Assembly: GCF_004349065.1 (NCBI RefSeq)
Contig: NZ_SMKZ01000001.1
Coordinates: 1 to 64,000 of the forward strand
Source: Jiangella asiatica
GTDB taxonomy: Bacteria > Actinomycetota > Actinomycetes > Jiangellales > Jiangellaceae
Direction of reading: 5' to 3'
DNA: 64,000 nt
Below are positions 37,251-45,622 of this stretch, one piece after another. A model generated the notes under the pieces. The model ran no database searches and had not been told where the DNA came from. It worked only from the letters and a program-made list of their open reading frames with translations. Each line of letters opens with the position of its first letter. Positions within the stretch are counted from its first letter, which is position 1. Position numbers and translations under genes: made by a program.

Positions 37251-38285
37251 GTGCGTCGGGTCATGAAACTCGCCGCGGGGTTCGCTGCCGCGGCTGTGAT
37301 GCTCGCGGGATGCGCGAGCGACGACGACGGCGACGCTGGGACGTCGGAGACCGGCGGTAGCGAGGACGCCAGCGTCGGCCTGGCCTTCGACGTCGGCGGC
37401 CGAGGCGACCTGTCGTTCAACGACTCCGCCGCCGCCGGCATCGAGCGCGCGGCGGACGAGCTCGGCATCACGTTCCAGGAGCTGTCGCCCAACGAGGACG
37501 GCTCCAACCGCGCCGACCTCCTGCGCCAGCTCGCCGACGAGGGCCACAACCCCGTCATCGGCATCGGCTACGCGTTCGGCGCCGACATGGACACCGTTGC
37601 CGCGGAGTACCCGGACGTCCAGTTCGTCCGCATCGACGGCGGGCCGAGCGAACTGGAGAACGTCGCGGTGATGACGTTCGCCGACGAGCAGGGCTCGTTC
37701 CTCATGGGCGTCGCCGCGGCGCTGAAGTCCGAGTCGGGCATGATCGGCCTCATCGGCGGCAACGAGGGCGCGGTCATCAACGCCTTCGCCGCCGGCTTCA
37801 AGCAGGGCGTGGCCGCCGTCGACCCCGCCATCCAGGTGCAGGACCAGCGGCTGGCGCCGGGCGAGGACGCGCGCGGCTTCGACGACGCCGCCGGTGCCCG
37901 GGTCGCCGCGGAGGCGATGTACCAGTCCGGAATCGACGTCATCTACACCCCGGCGGGTCAGTCGAACATCGGCACCTTCCAGGCGGCCGCCGCGGCCGAC
38001 GCGTGGGCCATCGGCACCGACTCCGACCAGTGGGAGACCGCCGGCGACCCGGAGCTGCAGGCTCACATCCTGTCGTCCATGCTCAAGCGGGTCGACAACG
38101 CGGTGTTCGAGAGCGTCAGCACCTTCCTGGAGGAGGGCGCGCTGGAGTCCACCGCCTACGACCTGTCAACCGACGGTGTCGGTTACGCCACCAGCGGTGG
38201 CTTCATCGACGACATCACCGATCAGCTGGACGACTACAAGCAGCAGATCATCGACGGCGAGATCGAGGTCAGCCGGACCGAGTGA
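37251..38285 (+). CDS. BMP-family nucleoside-binding lipoprotein
   Basis: The substrate-binding component of a nucleoside ABC importer, 344 aa, attached to the membrane by Cys20 (AAAVMLAGC). The fold is the PnrA/Med type: VGLAFDVGGRGDLSFNDSAA is the conserved first strand and ligand loop, and IGTDSDQW contains the late ligand Asp. The GTG at 37251 is preferred because AAGGGAG sits 7 nt before it; an ATG at 37245 is too close. The ATPase and two permease genes follow in order, and a cytidine deaminase completes the operon, so the ligand is probably purine and pyrimidine nucleosides. Confidence 0.9.
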   Translation: MRRVMKLAAGFAAAAVMLAGCASDDDGDAGTSETGGSEDASVGLAFDVGGRGDLSFNDSAAAGIERAADELGITFQELSPNEDGSNRADLLRQLADEGHNPVIGIGYAFGADMDTVAAEYPDVQFVRIDGGPSELENVAVMTFADEQGSFLMGVAAALKSESGMIGLIGGNEGAVINAFAAGFKQGVAAVDPAIQVQDQRLAPGEDARGFDDAAGARVAAEAMYQSGIDVIYTPAGQSNIGTFQAAAAADAWAIGTDSDQWETAGDPELQAHILSSMLKRVDNAVFESVSTFLEEGALESTAYDLSTDGVGYATSGGFIDDITDQLDDYKQQIIDGEIEVSRTE

Positions 38286-38366
38286 CGCAGCCGTGACCAC
38301 GTCGCCGGGAGCCCGCGGCACCTCGTGCCCGGGCGGCCCGGCGACGTGTGTGTCGGAGGGAGCACC

Positions 38367-39893
38367 GTGACCGCGGAACCCGTCGTCGAGCTCGACGGCA
38401 TCACCAAGCGCTTCCCGGGGGTCGTCGCCAACCACGACGTCGACCTCACCGTGCTGCGCGGCGAGGTCCACGCCATCGTGGGCGAGAACGGCGCCGGCAA
38501 GTCCACCCTGATGAAGACCCTGTACGGCATGCACCGGCCGGACGAGGGGACCATCCGGGTCGACGGCTCGCCGGTCGACTTCCACAGCCCCAACGACGCC
38601 ATCGCCGCCGGCATCGGCATGGTGCACCAGCACTTCATGCTCGCCGACAACCTGACGGTTCTGGAGAACATCGTGCTGGGCGCCGAGCCGCGCGCCGGCG
38701 GCCGGCTCGACTACGCGACCGCCCGCGAGCGCATCCGGGAGCTCTCGCAGCGCTATGGCCTGGGCTTGCACCCGAACCGGCTGGTGGCGGAGCTGTCCGT
38801 CGCCGACCGGCAACGGGTCGAGATCGCCAAGGTGCTGTTCCGGGGCGCCCGAGTGATCATTCTCGACGAGCCGACGGCCGTGCTCGTGCCCCAGGAGGTC
38901 GACGCGCTCTTCACCAACCTCGCCGGGCTGCGGGGCGAAGGCCTGGCCGTGGTGTTCATCAGCCACAAGCTCGACGAGGTGCTCAAGGTCGCCGACACCA
39001 TCACCGTCATCCGCCGCGGCACGACGGTGGCGACGGTCGAGCCGTCGGCCACAACACCGCGGCAGCTGGCCGAGCTGATGGTCGGCAGCGAGCTGCCGAC
39101 GCCGGAGACCCGGGAGTCCACCGTCACCGACGTGGTGCAGCTGCGGGTCGACGGGCTCACCGTCACCAGCGACGAGGGCTTCGAGCTGCTCTCCGACGTC
39201 AGCTTCTCGGTTCGCCGCGGCGAGATCGTCGGGTTCGCCGGTGTCGAGGGCAACGGGCAGAGCGAGCTGGTCGAGGCGATCATGGGACTGCGCAAGCCCA
39301 GCGCCGGGCGGGTCGTGCTCGGCGGCGAGGACATGACCGAGTGGACGGCGCAGCGCCGCCGCCGCGCCGGCATCGGGTTCGTCCCGGAGGACCGGCACCG
39401 GCAGGCTCTGCTGCTCGAAGCGCCGCTGTGGGAGAACCGCATGCTCGGGCACCAGGACCAGGCGCCGCTCGGCGGCCGGTTCTGGATCAACCCGGCCGCG
39501 GCCCGCACGGACACCCAACGGGTCATGGACGAGTACGACGTGCGGGCGCCGGGTCCGGAGACGCTGGCCGGCGCGTTGTCCGGCGGCAACCAGCAGAAGC
39601 TGGTCATCGGCCGGGAGATGAGCGCCGAGCTGGCGATGCTGGTGGCGGCGCACCCCACGCGAGGCGTCGACGTCGGAGCCCAGGCGGGTATCTGGGACCG
39701 CATCCGTGACGCCCGCGCGGCGGGTTTGGCCACGGTGCTCATCTCAGCCGATCTCGAGGAGCTGCTGGGGTTGTCCGACACCCTCTACGTCATCCTGCGC
39801 GGCAGGCTCGTCGCGAAGCTCGATCCGGCGGAGGTGACGCCGGAGACCCTCGGGTCATACATGACCGGCGCAGCGCTGGAGGAGTCGGCATGA
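38367..39893 (+). CDS. Nucleoside ABC importer, tandem ATPase
   Basis: Energises nucleoside uptake. The 508-aa protein has two fused ABC domains. The first has Walker A GENGAGKST, signature LSVADRQ and Walker B VIILDEPTA. The second has a P-loop degraded to GVEGNGQSE, an intact signature LSGGNQQ, and a Walker B reading MLVAAHPTRGVD, the normal asymmetry in this sugar/nucleoside importer class. GGAGGG precedes the GTG at 38367. Its stop overlaps the next permease start (ATGA). Confidence 0.93.
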   Translation: MTAEPVVELDGITKRFPGVVANHDVDLTVLRGEVHAIVGENGAGKSTLMKTLYGMHRPDEGTIRVDGSPVDFHSPNDAIAAGIGMVHQHFMLADNLTVLENIVLGAEPRAGGRLDYATARERIRELSQRYGLGLHPNRLVAELSVADRQRVEIAKVLFRGARVIILDEPTAVLVPQEVDALFTNLAGLRGEGLAVVFISHKLDEVLKVADTITVIRRGTTVATVEPSATTPRQLAELMVGSELPTPETRESTVTDVVQLRVDGLTVTSDEGFELLSDVSFSVRRGEIVGFAGVEGNGQSELVEAIMGLRKPSAGRVVLGGEDMTEWTAQRRRRAGIGFVPEDRHRQALLLEAPLWENRMLGHQDQAPLGGRFWINPAAARTDTQRVMDEYDVRAPGPETLAGALSGGNQQKLVIGREMSAELAMLVAAHPTRGVDVGAQAGIWDRIRDARAAGLATVLISADLEELLGLSDTLYVILRGRLVAKLDPAEVTPETLGSYMTGAALEESA

Positions 39894-41026
39894 CGCGGGT
39901 CGTCGCATGGGCGCGCGGGTTCGCGCCGACGGTGGTGGCGCTGGGCGTCGCCCTGCTCGTGACCGCGCTGTTCATCCTGATCATCGGTGAGAACCCGCTC
40001 GCGGCGCTGCGGGCACTGTTCGACTTCGGCGAGTCGCCGACGGCCCAGGCCAACTCGCTGGGCGTGTGGATCAACCGGGCGGCGCCGCTGTTCCTGTCCG
40101 GGCTCGCGGTCAGCGTCGGCTTCCGGATGGGCCTGTTCAACATCGGTGTGGAGGGGCAGTATCGCATCGCGACCGTCATCGCGGCCGGCGTGGGCGCGGC
40201 CATCGTGGCGCCGGCTCCGCTGCACGTCCTGGTGATCATCCTGGTGGCGATGCTGGCCGGTGCGGCGTACGCGGCGATCCCGGCCGTGCTCAAGGTGACC
40301 CGCGGCGTCAGCGAGGTCATCTCGACGATCATGCTGAACTCGATCGCCATCGGCATCGCCGCCTACCTGATCCGCCGACCGTTCGCCGACCCGGATCTCG
40401 GTGAGGGCGAGAACACCACCACGCGGGACCTGCCGGAGTCCGGGCGCATTCCCGGCATCAACGACCTCTTCGGCCTGCTGGGCCTGGAGGAGCCGCGCCG
40501 GCCGGTCTACGGCTTCGTCTTCATCGCCATCCTGGTCGGCATCGTCATGGCGGTGGTCCTGTCGCGGACCCGGTTCGGCTTCGAGCTGCGCACCAGCGGC
40601 CTGAACCCGTCGGCGGCCACCGCCAACGGCGTCTCCGCCAGCTCCATGACCATCAAGGCGATGGTGCTGTCCGGCGCGCTGGCCGGCCTGGTCGGCCTGC
40701 CCGAGCTGCTGGGCGAGTCGTTCCGGTTCTCCGGCGAGTCCTTCGTGGCCGGCTACGGCTTCACCGGCATCGCCGTCGCGCTGCTGGGCCGCAACCGGCC
40801 GCTGGGCATTGCCGGCGCCGCGCTGCTGTTCTCGTTCCTCGACCGCGCCGGGCCACGGCTGCAGTCCGAGGGCATCCCACCGGCCGCCGTCGTGATCATG
40901 CAGGGCATCATCGTCCTCTGTGTCGTCATCGTCGACGAGATCGGCCGGCGCCGGCTGCTGCGGGCCGAGGAGCGCCGAGCCCGAGTCGAAGATCCGCAGA
41001 CGGTGACCGAGGAGGTGGCGTCGTGA
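39890..41026 (+). CDS. Nucleoside ABC importer permease 1
   Basis: A 378-aa BPD_transp_2-type permease with eight to ten helices. Characteristic are NRAAPLFLSGLAVSVGFRMG and LFNIGVEGQ near the N-terminal third, and the cytoplasmic coupling segment RTSGLNPSAATANGVS. It overlaps the ATPase gene and the second permease gene by 4 bp each, so the three are translated as a unit. It corresponds to YufP/NupB-type subunits. Confidence 0.92.
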   Translation: MTRVVAWARGFAPTVVALGVALLVTALFILIIGENPLAALRALFDFGESPTAQANSLGVWINRAAPLFLSGLAVSVGFRMGLFNIGVEGQYRIATVIAAGVGAAIVAPAPLHVLVIILVAMLAGAAYAAIPAVLKVTRGVSEVISTIMLNSIAIGIAAYLIRRPFADPDLGEGENTTTRDLPESGRIPGINDLFGLLGLEEPRRPVYGFVFIAILVGIVMAVVLSRTRFGFELRTSGLNPSAATANGVSASSMTIKAMVLSGALAGLVGLPELLGESFRFSGESFVAGYGFTGIAVALLGRNRPLGIAGAALLFSFLDRAGPRLQSEGIPPAAVVIMQGIIVLCVVIVDEIGRRRLLRAEERRARVEDPQTVTEEVAS

Positions 41027-42294
41027 CGGGCCTCACCCAGATGATCATGCGACGCCCGGACAGCGAGCCGTCGGGCTCGCGGTGGCGCACCGTGCTGCTG
41101 GTGGCGGCGCTGGGCTTCGTGGCGCTGTCCCTGGTCCGGGTCATCACCGACCAGGACGTCCTGACCAGCAGCGGTACTGCGCGGGCGATGCTGGTCCTGG
41201 CGCTGCCGATCGCCATGGCCGGTCTCGGCGGTCTGGTGGCCGAGCGCGCCGGCGTCATCAACATCGGGCTCGAGGGCATGATGATCCTCGGCACCTGGGG
41301 CGCCGGCTTCGGCGGCTGGCACGCGGGACCCTGGGGCGCCTTCGCAGGCGCCGTCATCGGCGGTGCGCTGGGAGGTCTGTTGCACGCCGTAGCCACCGTC
41401 ACCTTCGGCGTCGACCACATCGTCAGCGGTGTCGCCATCAACCTGGTGGCGGCCGGCCTGGTGCGGTTCCTCTCCGAAGGCGTGTACGTCGGCAACGAGT
41501 CCGGCGGCGGCCCGACGCAGTCGCCGCAGATGAGCTCCGGGCCGGCGACGTTCGACGTCCCCATCCTGTCCTCCGGGCCGGACCTGCTCGGCCGGCTGGA
41601 AGACACCGGCATCCCGGTCATCGCCGACGCCGCCGGCGTCCTGCACGGCCTGACCAGCGACCTGACGGTCTTCGCCGTCATCGGCGTGCTGCTGCTGCCG
41701 CTTGCCTGGTTCGTCCTGTGGCGCACGGCGCTGGGGCTGCGCTGGAGGTCCGCCGGCGAGAACCCCCTCGCCGCCGAGACCCTGGGCGTCGACGTCTACC
41801 GGATCAAGTACCTGGCCGTCATCGTCAGCGGAGCCCTCGCCGGACTCGGCGGGCTGTTCCTGGTGCTGTTCACCGGCGGCTACCGCGAAGGCCAGACAGG
41901 TGGTCGCGGATACATCGGCCTGGCCGCGATGATCTTCGGGAACTGGCGGCCGGGCGGCCTCGCCACCGGTGCCGGGCTGTTCGGCTACTCCGACGCGGTG
42001 CGACTGCGGGCGTCGTCGTCACTGGCGGTGCTGGCGTTGGTGCTGCTCGTCGGCATCATCCTCGCGGCCATCGGGCTGCGCGACATCCTGCGCGGGCGCT
42101 ACGTCCTCGGCGGGGTGTTGCTCGTGCTCGCCGGGCTCGCGGTGGTGGTGTGGGCGGTCGCGGACTCGCTGCCCACCGAGTTCACCGCGATGACCCCGTA
42201 CATCGTGACCCTCGCGGTGCTCGCCAGCGCCACGCAGCGGTTGAGACCACCGGCGGCGGACGGGCTGAGATACCGGCGCGGCGAGGCACGGTGA
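41023..42294 (+). CDS. Nucleoside ABC importer permease 2
   Basis: A 423-aa permease of the same family as the preceding one, with GLVAERAGVINIGLEGMMI and the coupling region RSAGENPLAAETLGVDVYR. It has extra C-terminal helices (about 320-400) beyond the core. It overlaps permease 1 and the cytidine deaminase gene by 4 bp, tying uptake to deamination. It corresponds to YufQ/NupC-type subunits. Confidence 0.92.
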   Translation: MTGLTQMIMRRPDSEPSGSRWRTVLLVAALGFVALSLVRVITDQDVLTSSGTARAMLVLALPIAMAGLGGLVAERAGVINIGLEGMMILGTWGAGFGGWHAGPWGAFAGAVIGGALGGLLHAVATVTFGVDHIVSGVAINLVAAGLVRFLSEGVYVGNESGGGPTQSPQMSSGPATFDVPILSSGPDLLGRLEDTGIPVIADAAGVLHGLTSDLTVFAVIGVLLLPLAWFVLWRTALGLRWRSAGENPLAAETLGVDVYRIKYLAVIVSGALAGLGGLFLVLFTGGYREGQTGGRGYIGLAAMIFGNWRPGGLATGAGLFGYSDAVRLRASSSLAVLALVLLVGIILAAIGLRDILRGRYVLGGVLLVLAGLAVVVWAVADSLPTEFTAMTPYIVTLAVLASATQRLRPPAADGLRYRRGEAR

Positions 42295-42686
42295 CCACCG
42301 AGATCGACTGGGACGCACTGCGGGCGGCTGCCGCGGAGATGGCCGGCCGCGCCTACGCGCCGTACTCGTCGTTCGCCGTCGGCGCCGCGGCCCTGGTCGA
42401 CGACGGCCGGGTGGTCACCGGCTGCAACGTCGAGAACGCCGCCTACGGCGTGACCCTGTGCGCCGAGTGCGGATTGGTGTCGTCGCTGATCGCCGGCGGT
42501 GGCGGCCGGCTGGTGGCGTTCACCTGCGTCGGCGGTCCAGAGCGGCGGCTGACCACGCCGTGCGGCCGGTGCCGCCAGCTGCTGTGGGAGCACGGCGGCC
42601 CCGACCTGCTGGTAGAGACGCCCGAGGGCGTCCTGACCATGGACCGGATGCTGCCGCAGGCTTTCGGCCCCGACCAGCTACCGTGA
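42291..42686 (+). CDS. cdd: Cytidine deaminase
   Basis: Deaminates cytidine and deoxycytidine to uridine and deoxyuridine. It is the small tetrameric type, 131 aa. The substrate loop is APYSSFAVGAA; catalytic Glu59 and zinc ligand Cys57 lie in TLCAEC, and the other two zinc ligands are Cys91 and Cys94 in TPCGRCRQL. The residue after Glu is Cys60, as is usual in actinobacteria, where other bacteria often have Arg. The GTG start overlaps the permease stop (GTGA), so it is the fifth gene of the uptake operon. Confidence 0.95.
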   Translation: MTTEIDWDALRAAAAEMAGRAYAPYSSFAVGAAALVDDGRVVTGCNVENAAYGVTLCAECGLVSSLIAGGGGRLVAFTCVGGPERRLTTPCGRCRQLLWEHGGPDLLVETPEGVLTMDRMLPQAFGPDQLP

Positions 42687-42705
42687 CCTGGTGATCATCT
42701 CCACC

Positions 42706-42711
42706 TAGAGT
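42706..42711 (+). promoter_or_regulatory. -10 hexamer of a leaderless promoter
   Basis: TAGAGT ends 6 nt before the ATG at 42718, 19 bp after the deaminase stop. Confidence 0.6.
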
Positions 42712-42717
42712 GGGGCG

Positions 42718-43674
42718 ATGCACCTCGACACCGCGCGTGAGATCAAGGCCGAGCTGCGCCGCCGGACGTACGTCATCCACGATGCGTTGCGACCGCCGCG
42801 GCAGGCCGCCGGCGGCGTCGCCACCGGCATCTGCCTGCTCGGCGCCGGCACCTACGGCGTCGCCGTGCGCACGTTCGGCCAGTCCGAGCTGGCGGCCGGT
42901 GTCGTCGAGGCCAGCCGCGAGCTGGCCGGCGACGAGTGCGACGTCCGCGACGTCGGCGTCGTGCACGCCCAGCAGTGGAGCCCCGGCGAGCTGCAGGGAC
43001 GGCACCGGCCGCTGCGGCCCGGACTGTCGGTGTCGCATCTGGACGTGACCGCGGGGACCATCGGCGCGTTCGTGGCGCCGGCCGACGGCGACGGGTCGGC
43101 GGTGTCGGTGCTGTCCAACAACCACGTGCTGGCCGACTCCGACCGGGGCAACCCCGGCGACGTCATCCTCCAGCCCGGAACCGCGGACGGTGGCGCCGAC
43201 CCCGCCGACCGCATCGGCGAGCTGGACGCCGTCGTGGCCCTCGACCTCACCGGCGCCAACCTCGTCGACGCCGCGACCGCCCGCCTCGACGACGGCGTCG
43301 AGGTGGAGTCCGCGCACCCCGCCGGGGCGCTGACCGGTTGGGTCACCGTCGTCGACGACCTCGAAGTCGAGAAGGCCGGCCGGACCACCGGACTGTCCAG
43401 CGGCCGGGTCACCGCGATCGAGCTCGACGGCATCAGCGTGCAGTACCCGTCCGGCGTCGTCGACTTCGACGACCAGATCGAGGTCACCGGCGCCGGCTCG
43501 TCCGGGTTCTCCGCCGGCGGCGACAGCGGCTCGCTGGTGTACCGTCCCGACACCCTGGAGGCCGTGGGACTGCTTTTCGCCGGCAGTGAGTACGGCGGCG
43601 ACAACGGCCAGGGCCTGACCTACTGCAACCCCATCGGCGCAGTCCTGGAAGCCCTCGCCGTCCGCCTCCTCTGA
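42718..43674 (+). CDS. Trypsin-fold (S1-like) protein without signal peptide
   Basis: A 318-aa protein whose C-terminal two thirds look like a chymotrypsin-fold peptidase: the catalytic His in SVLSNNHVLADS and Ser in AGGDSGSLVY. A central Asp such as that in ARLDDGVEVE is a candidate third residue. This SNNHVLA...GDSGS style occurs in cytosolic trypsin-like proteins related to plant NAL1. Residues 1-100 form a separate helical and beta region (REIKAELRRRTYVIHDALRP, GTYGVAVRTFGQ). No signal peptide or membrane helix is present, so it should act in the cytoplasm. It interrupts a nucleoside salvage cluster without obvious metabolic link, and a perfect palindrome follows its stop. Confidence 0.72.
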   Translation: MHLDTAREIKAELRRRTYVIHDALRPPRQAAGGVATGICLLGAGTYGVAVRTFGQSELAAGVVEASRELAGDECDVRDVGVVHAQQWSPGELQGRHRPLRPGLSVSHLDVTAGTIGAFVAPADGDGSAVSVLSNNHVLADSDRGNPGDVILQPGTADGGADPADRIGELDAVVALDLTGANLVDAATARLDDGVEVESAHPAGALTGWVTVVDDLEVEKAGRTTGLSSGRVTAIELDGISVQYPSGVVDFDDQIEVTGAGSSGFSAGGDSGSLVYRPDTLEAVGLLFAGSEYGGDNGQGLTYCNPIGAVLEALAVRLL

Positions 43675-43683
43675 GAGGTCTGC

Positions 43684-43729
43684 GAATGATCACGTTCAGC
43701 ACGAGATCTCGTGCTGAACGTGATCATTC
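43684..43729. repeat. Family A element collapsed to a 46-bp perfect palindrome
   Basis: Every base from 43684 to 43729 is part of one palindrome centred at 43706/43707. Each half begins GAATGATCACGTTCAGCACG, the family A left arm. It equals the two arms of the 86-bp element with the central hairpin removed. It lies 9 bp after the protease-like gene and touches a broken gene on its other side. Confidence 0.9.
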
Positions 43730-43730
43730 C

Positions 43731-43853
43731 GGGCCGGGCGGGCGAGGTCGCGAGCGCGCTGGGCTGGTCCCACGCGGCCGCGGTCGCGGGATCGCGCCGG
43801 GACGTGACCAGGGTGTCGGCCGCGTCGAGGTAGGCCTGCCGGGTCCGGCTCGT
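43731..43853 (-). pseudogene. Truncated MDMPI_N/TIGR03086-like gene, start codon lost
   Basis: On the minus strand 43853-43731 encodes (T)SRTRQAYLDAADTLVTS, then AAAWDQPSAL. The pattern AYLDAAD.LV....AWD.PSAL is the first helix pair of mycothiol-dependent maleylpyruvate isomerase-like (DinB-fold) proteins. A TACGCT box (43866-43861) lies exactly 7 nt before an ACG codon at 43853, where the window's leaderless genes have ATG or GTG, so the start appears to have mutated. The reading stops at the family A palindrome (43729), and nothing of the remaining protein is found beyond. The family call is tentative. Confidence 0.5.
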
Positions 43854-43896
43854 GCCCGCCAGCGTACGTGGCGCCCATCGGTGCGATGATCCCAGC

Positions 43897-45210
43897 ATGT
43901 CCGCACCAGCGAACCCCAACCCGCCGGAGCCGTTCGACGCCGTCGACGTCATCCGGGCCAAGCGTGACCGGGACGAGCTGTCCGACGGTCAGATCGACTG
44001 GGTGGTCGACGCCTACACCCGAGGCGTCGTGGCCGACGAGCAGATGTCCGCGCTGGCCATGGCGATCCTGCTGAACGGCATGTCGCGGCGTGAGATCGCC
44101 CGGTGGACCGACGCCATGATCCGCACCGGCCGCCGGATGGACTGGTCCGGCGTCGGCCGGCCCACCACCGACAAGCACTCCACCGGCGGCGTCGGCGACA
44201 AGATCACCCTGCCGCTCGCGCCGACGGTGGCGGCCTGCGGCGCCGCGGTGCCGCAGCTGTCCGGGCGCGGGCTCGGGCACACCGGCGGCACGCTGGACAA
44301 GCTGGAGTCCATCCCGGGCTGGCGCGCGTCGCTGTCGGCCGACCAGATGCTCGGCGTGCTGCGCGACACCGGCGCCGTCGTCTGTGCCGCCGGCGACGAT
44401 CTCGCACCGGCGGACAAGAAGCTCTACGCGCTGCGCGACGTCACCGGCACCGTCGAGGCGATCCCGCTGATCGCTTCGTCGATCATGAGCAAGAAGATCG
44501 CCGAGGGCACGGGTGCGCTCGTCCTCGACGTCAAGGTGGGCTCCGGGGCGTTCATGAAGGACGTCGAGTCCGCACGCGAGCTGGCCGAGACGATGGTGGC
44601 GCTCGGCACCGGCGCCGGGGTGCGCACGGTGGCGCTGCTGACCAACATGGAGACCCCGCTCGGCCTCACCGCCGGCAACGCGCTGGAGGTGCGCGAGTCG
44701 GTGGAGGTGCTGTCCGGCGGCGGCCCGGCGGACGTCGTCGAGCTCACCGTCCGGCTGGCGCGCGAGATGCTCGCCGCGGCCGGTGTCGACGGCGCCGACC
44801 CGGCCGACGCGCTGAAGGACGGCTCGGCGATGGACGTGTGGCGGCGCATGATCAGCGCTCAGGGCGGCGACCCGGACGCGTCCCTACCGGCCGCGCGCGA
44901 AACCCACACGGTCCTCGCGCCCGCCGACGGCGTGCTGACCTCGCTCGACGCGTACCGCGTCGGCGTCGCGGCCTGGAGGCTCGGTGCGGGGCGGACGCGC
45001 AAGGACGAGCCCGTGCAGGCCGCCGCCGGGGTCGAGCTGCACGCCAAGCCCGGCGCCGCGGTGCGAGCCGGCGAGCCGCTGCTCACGCTGCACACTGACG
45101 AGCCGGCCCGGTTCGAGCGTGCCTTCGAGGCTCTGTCCGGCGCGTTCGTCGTCGCGCCGGAGGGCTCGCGGCCGGATCTTCCGCCGCTGGTGATCGACCG
45201 CATCGGCTGA
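43897..45210 (+). CDS. deoA: Thymidine phosphorylase
   Basis: Reversibly phosphorolyses thymidine and deoxyuridine to base and deoxyribose 1-phosphate. It is 437 aa. The phosphate-binding loop is DKHSTGGVGDK, with SGRGLGHTGGTLDKLESIPG and the SSIMSKKIAEG substrate segment; the C-terminal PYNP domain is present (ELHAKPGAAVRAGEPLL). The ATG at 43897 lacks a Shine-Dalgarno sequence and follows a GATGAT-like box by 6 nt. Together with cytidine deaminase it degrades imported pyrimidine nucleosides. The protease-like gene and a repeat now separate the two. Confidence 0.94.
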   Translation: MSAPANPNPPEPFDAVDVIRAKRDRDELSDGQIDWVVDAYTRGVVADEQMSALAMAILLNGMSRREIARWTDAMIRTGRRMDWSGVGRPTTDKHSTGGVGDKITLPLAPTVAACGAAVPQLSGRGLGHTGGTLDKLESIPGWRASLSADQMLGVLRDTGAVVCAAGDDLAPADKKLYALRDVTGTVEAIPLIASSIMSKKIAEGTGALVLDVKVGSGAFMKDVESARELAETMVALGTGAGVRTVALLTNMETPLGLTAGNALEVRESVEVLSGGGPADVVELTVRLAREMLAAAGVDGADPADALKDGSAMDVWRRMISAQGGDPDASLPAARETHTVLAPADGVLTSLDAYRVGVAAWRLGAGRTRKDEPVQAAAGVELHAKPGAAVRAGEPLLTLHTDEPARFERAFEALSGAFVVAPEGSRPDLPPLVIDRIG

Positions 45211-45215
45211 CGTCG

Positions 45216-45221
45216 TACGCT
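45216..45221 (+). promoter_or_regulatory. -10 hexamer of a leaderless promoter
   Basis: TACGCT ends 7 nt before the ATG at 45229, inside the 18-bp gap after deoA. Confidence 0.6.
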
Positions 45222-45228
45222 CACGCCC

Positions 45229-45582
45229 ATGGTGAGACGCATCGACGCGCCGGCCCGCATACCGGTGCCGGGCGGCAAGCTGATCGAGGAGTTCGTCGGC
45301 CGGGTGGCCACCGGCACGCCGGGCGTCTCGGTGGCGCGGATGACCGCGCCACCGGGGTGGGACGAGCCCGCCCAGACGCCGGACTTCGACGAGATCACGC
45401 TGGTACTGACCGGCAGTGTCGTCGTCGAGGACGACGACGGCCGCACCGAGGTCCGCGCGGGTGAGGCGGTGCTGACGCCGGCCGGCCGCCGGGTTCGGTA
45501 CCTCGCCGGCCCGCGGGGCGCGGAGTACGTCGCCGTGTGCGTGCCGGCGTTCGGTCCGGACTTGGTGCATCGCGAGGACTGA
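45229..45582 (+). CDS. Cupin-domain protein
   Basis: A single-domain cupin of 117 aa. FDEITLVLTGSVVVEDDDG is the first cupin motif with degenerate metal ligands (no HxH), and GEAVLTPAGRRVRY matches the strand leading to motif 2. Such small cupins bind ligands, or act as ethanolamine/nucleoside-catabolism accessory proteins, without a conserved reaction. It lies 18 bp after deoA but has its own leaderless promoter. The following MocR gene is in the same direction after 40 bp. Confidence 0.8.
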   Translation: MVRRIDAPARIPVPGGKLIEEFVGRVATGTPGVSVARMTAPPGWDEPAQTPDFDEITLVLTGSVVVEDDDGRTEVRAGEAVLTPAGRRVRYLAGPRGAEYVAVCVPAFGPDLVHRED

Positions 45583-45600
45583 ACCACCGGCCGGCGGCTG

Positions 45601-45614
45601 CTGTACCAGTACAG
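45601..45614 (+). promoter_or_regulatory. Operator-like palindrome before the MocR gene
   Basis: CTGTACCAGTACAG: 6-bp arms, 2-nt spacer, ending 8 nt before the ATG at 45623. Placed so close to the start, it suggests autoregulation. Confidence 0.6.
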
Positions 45615-45622
45615 TTGGCGGC

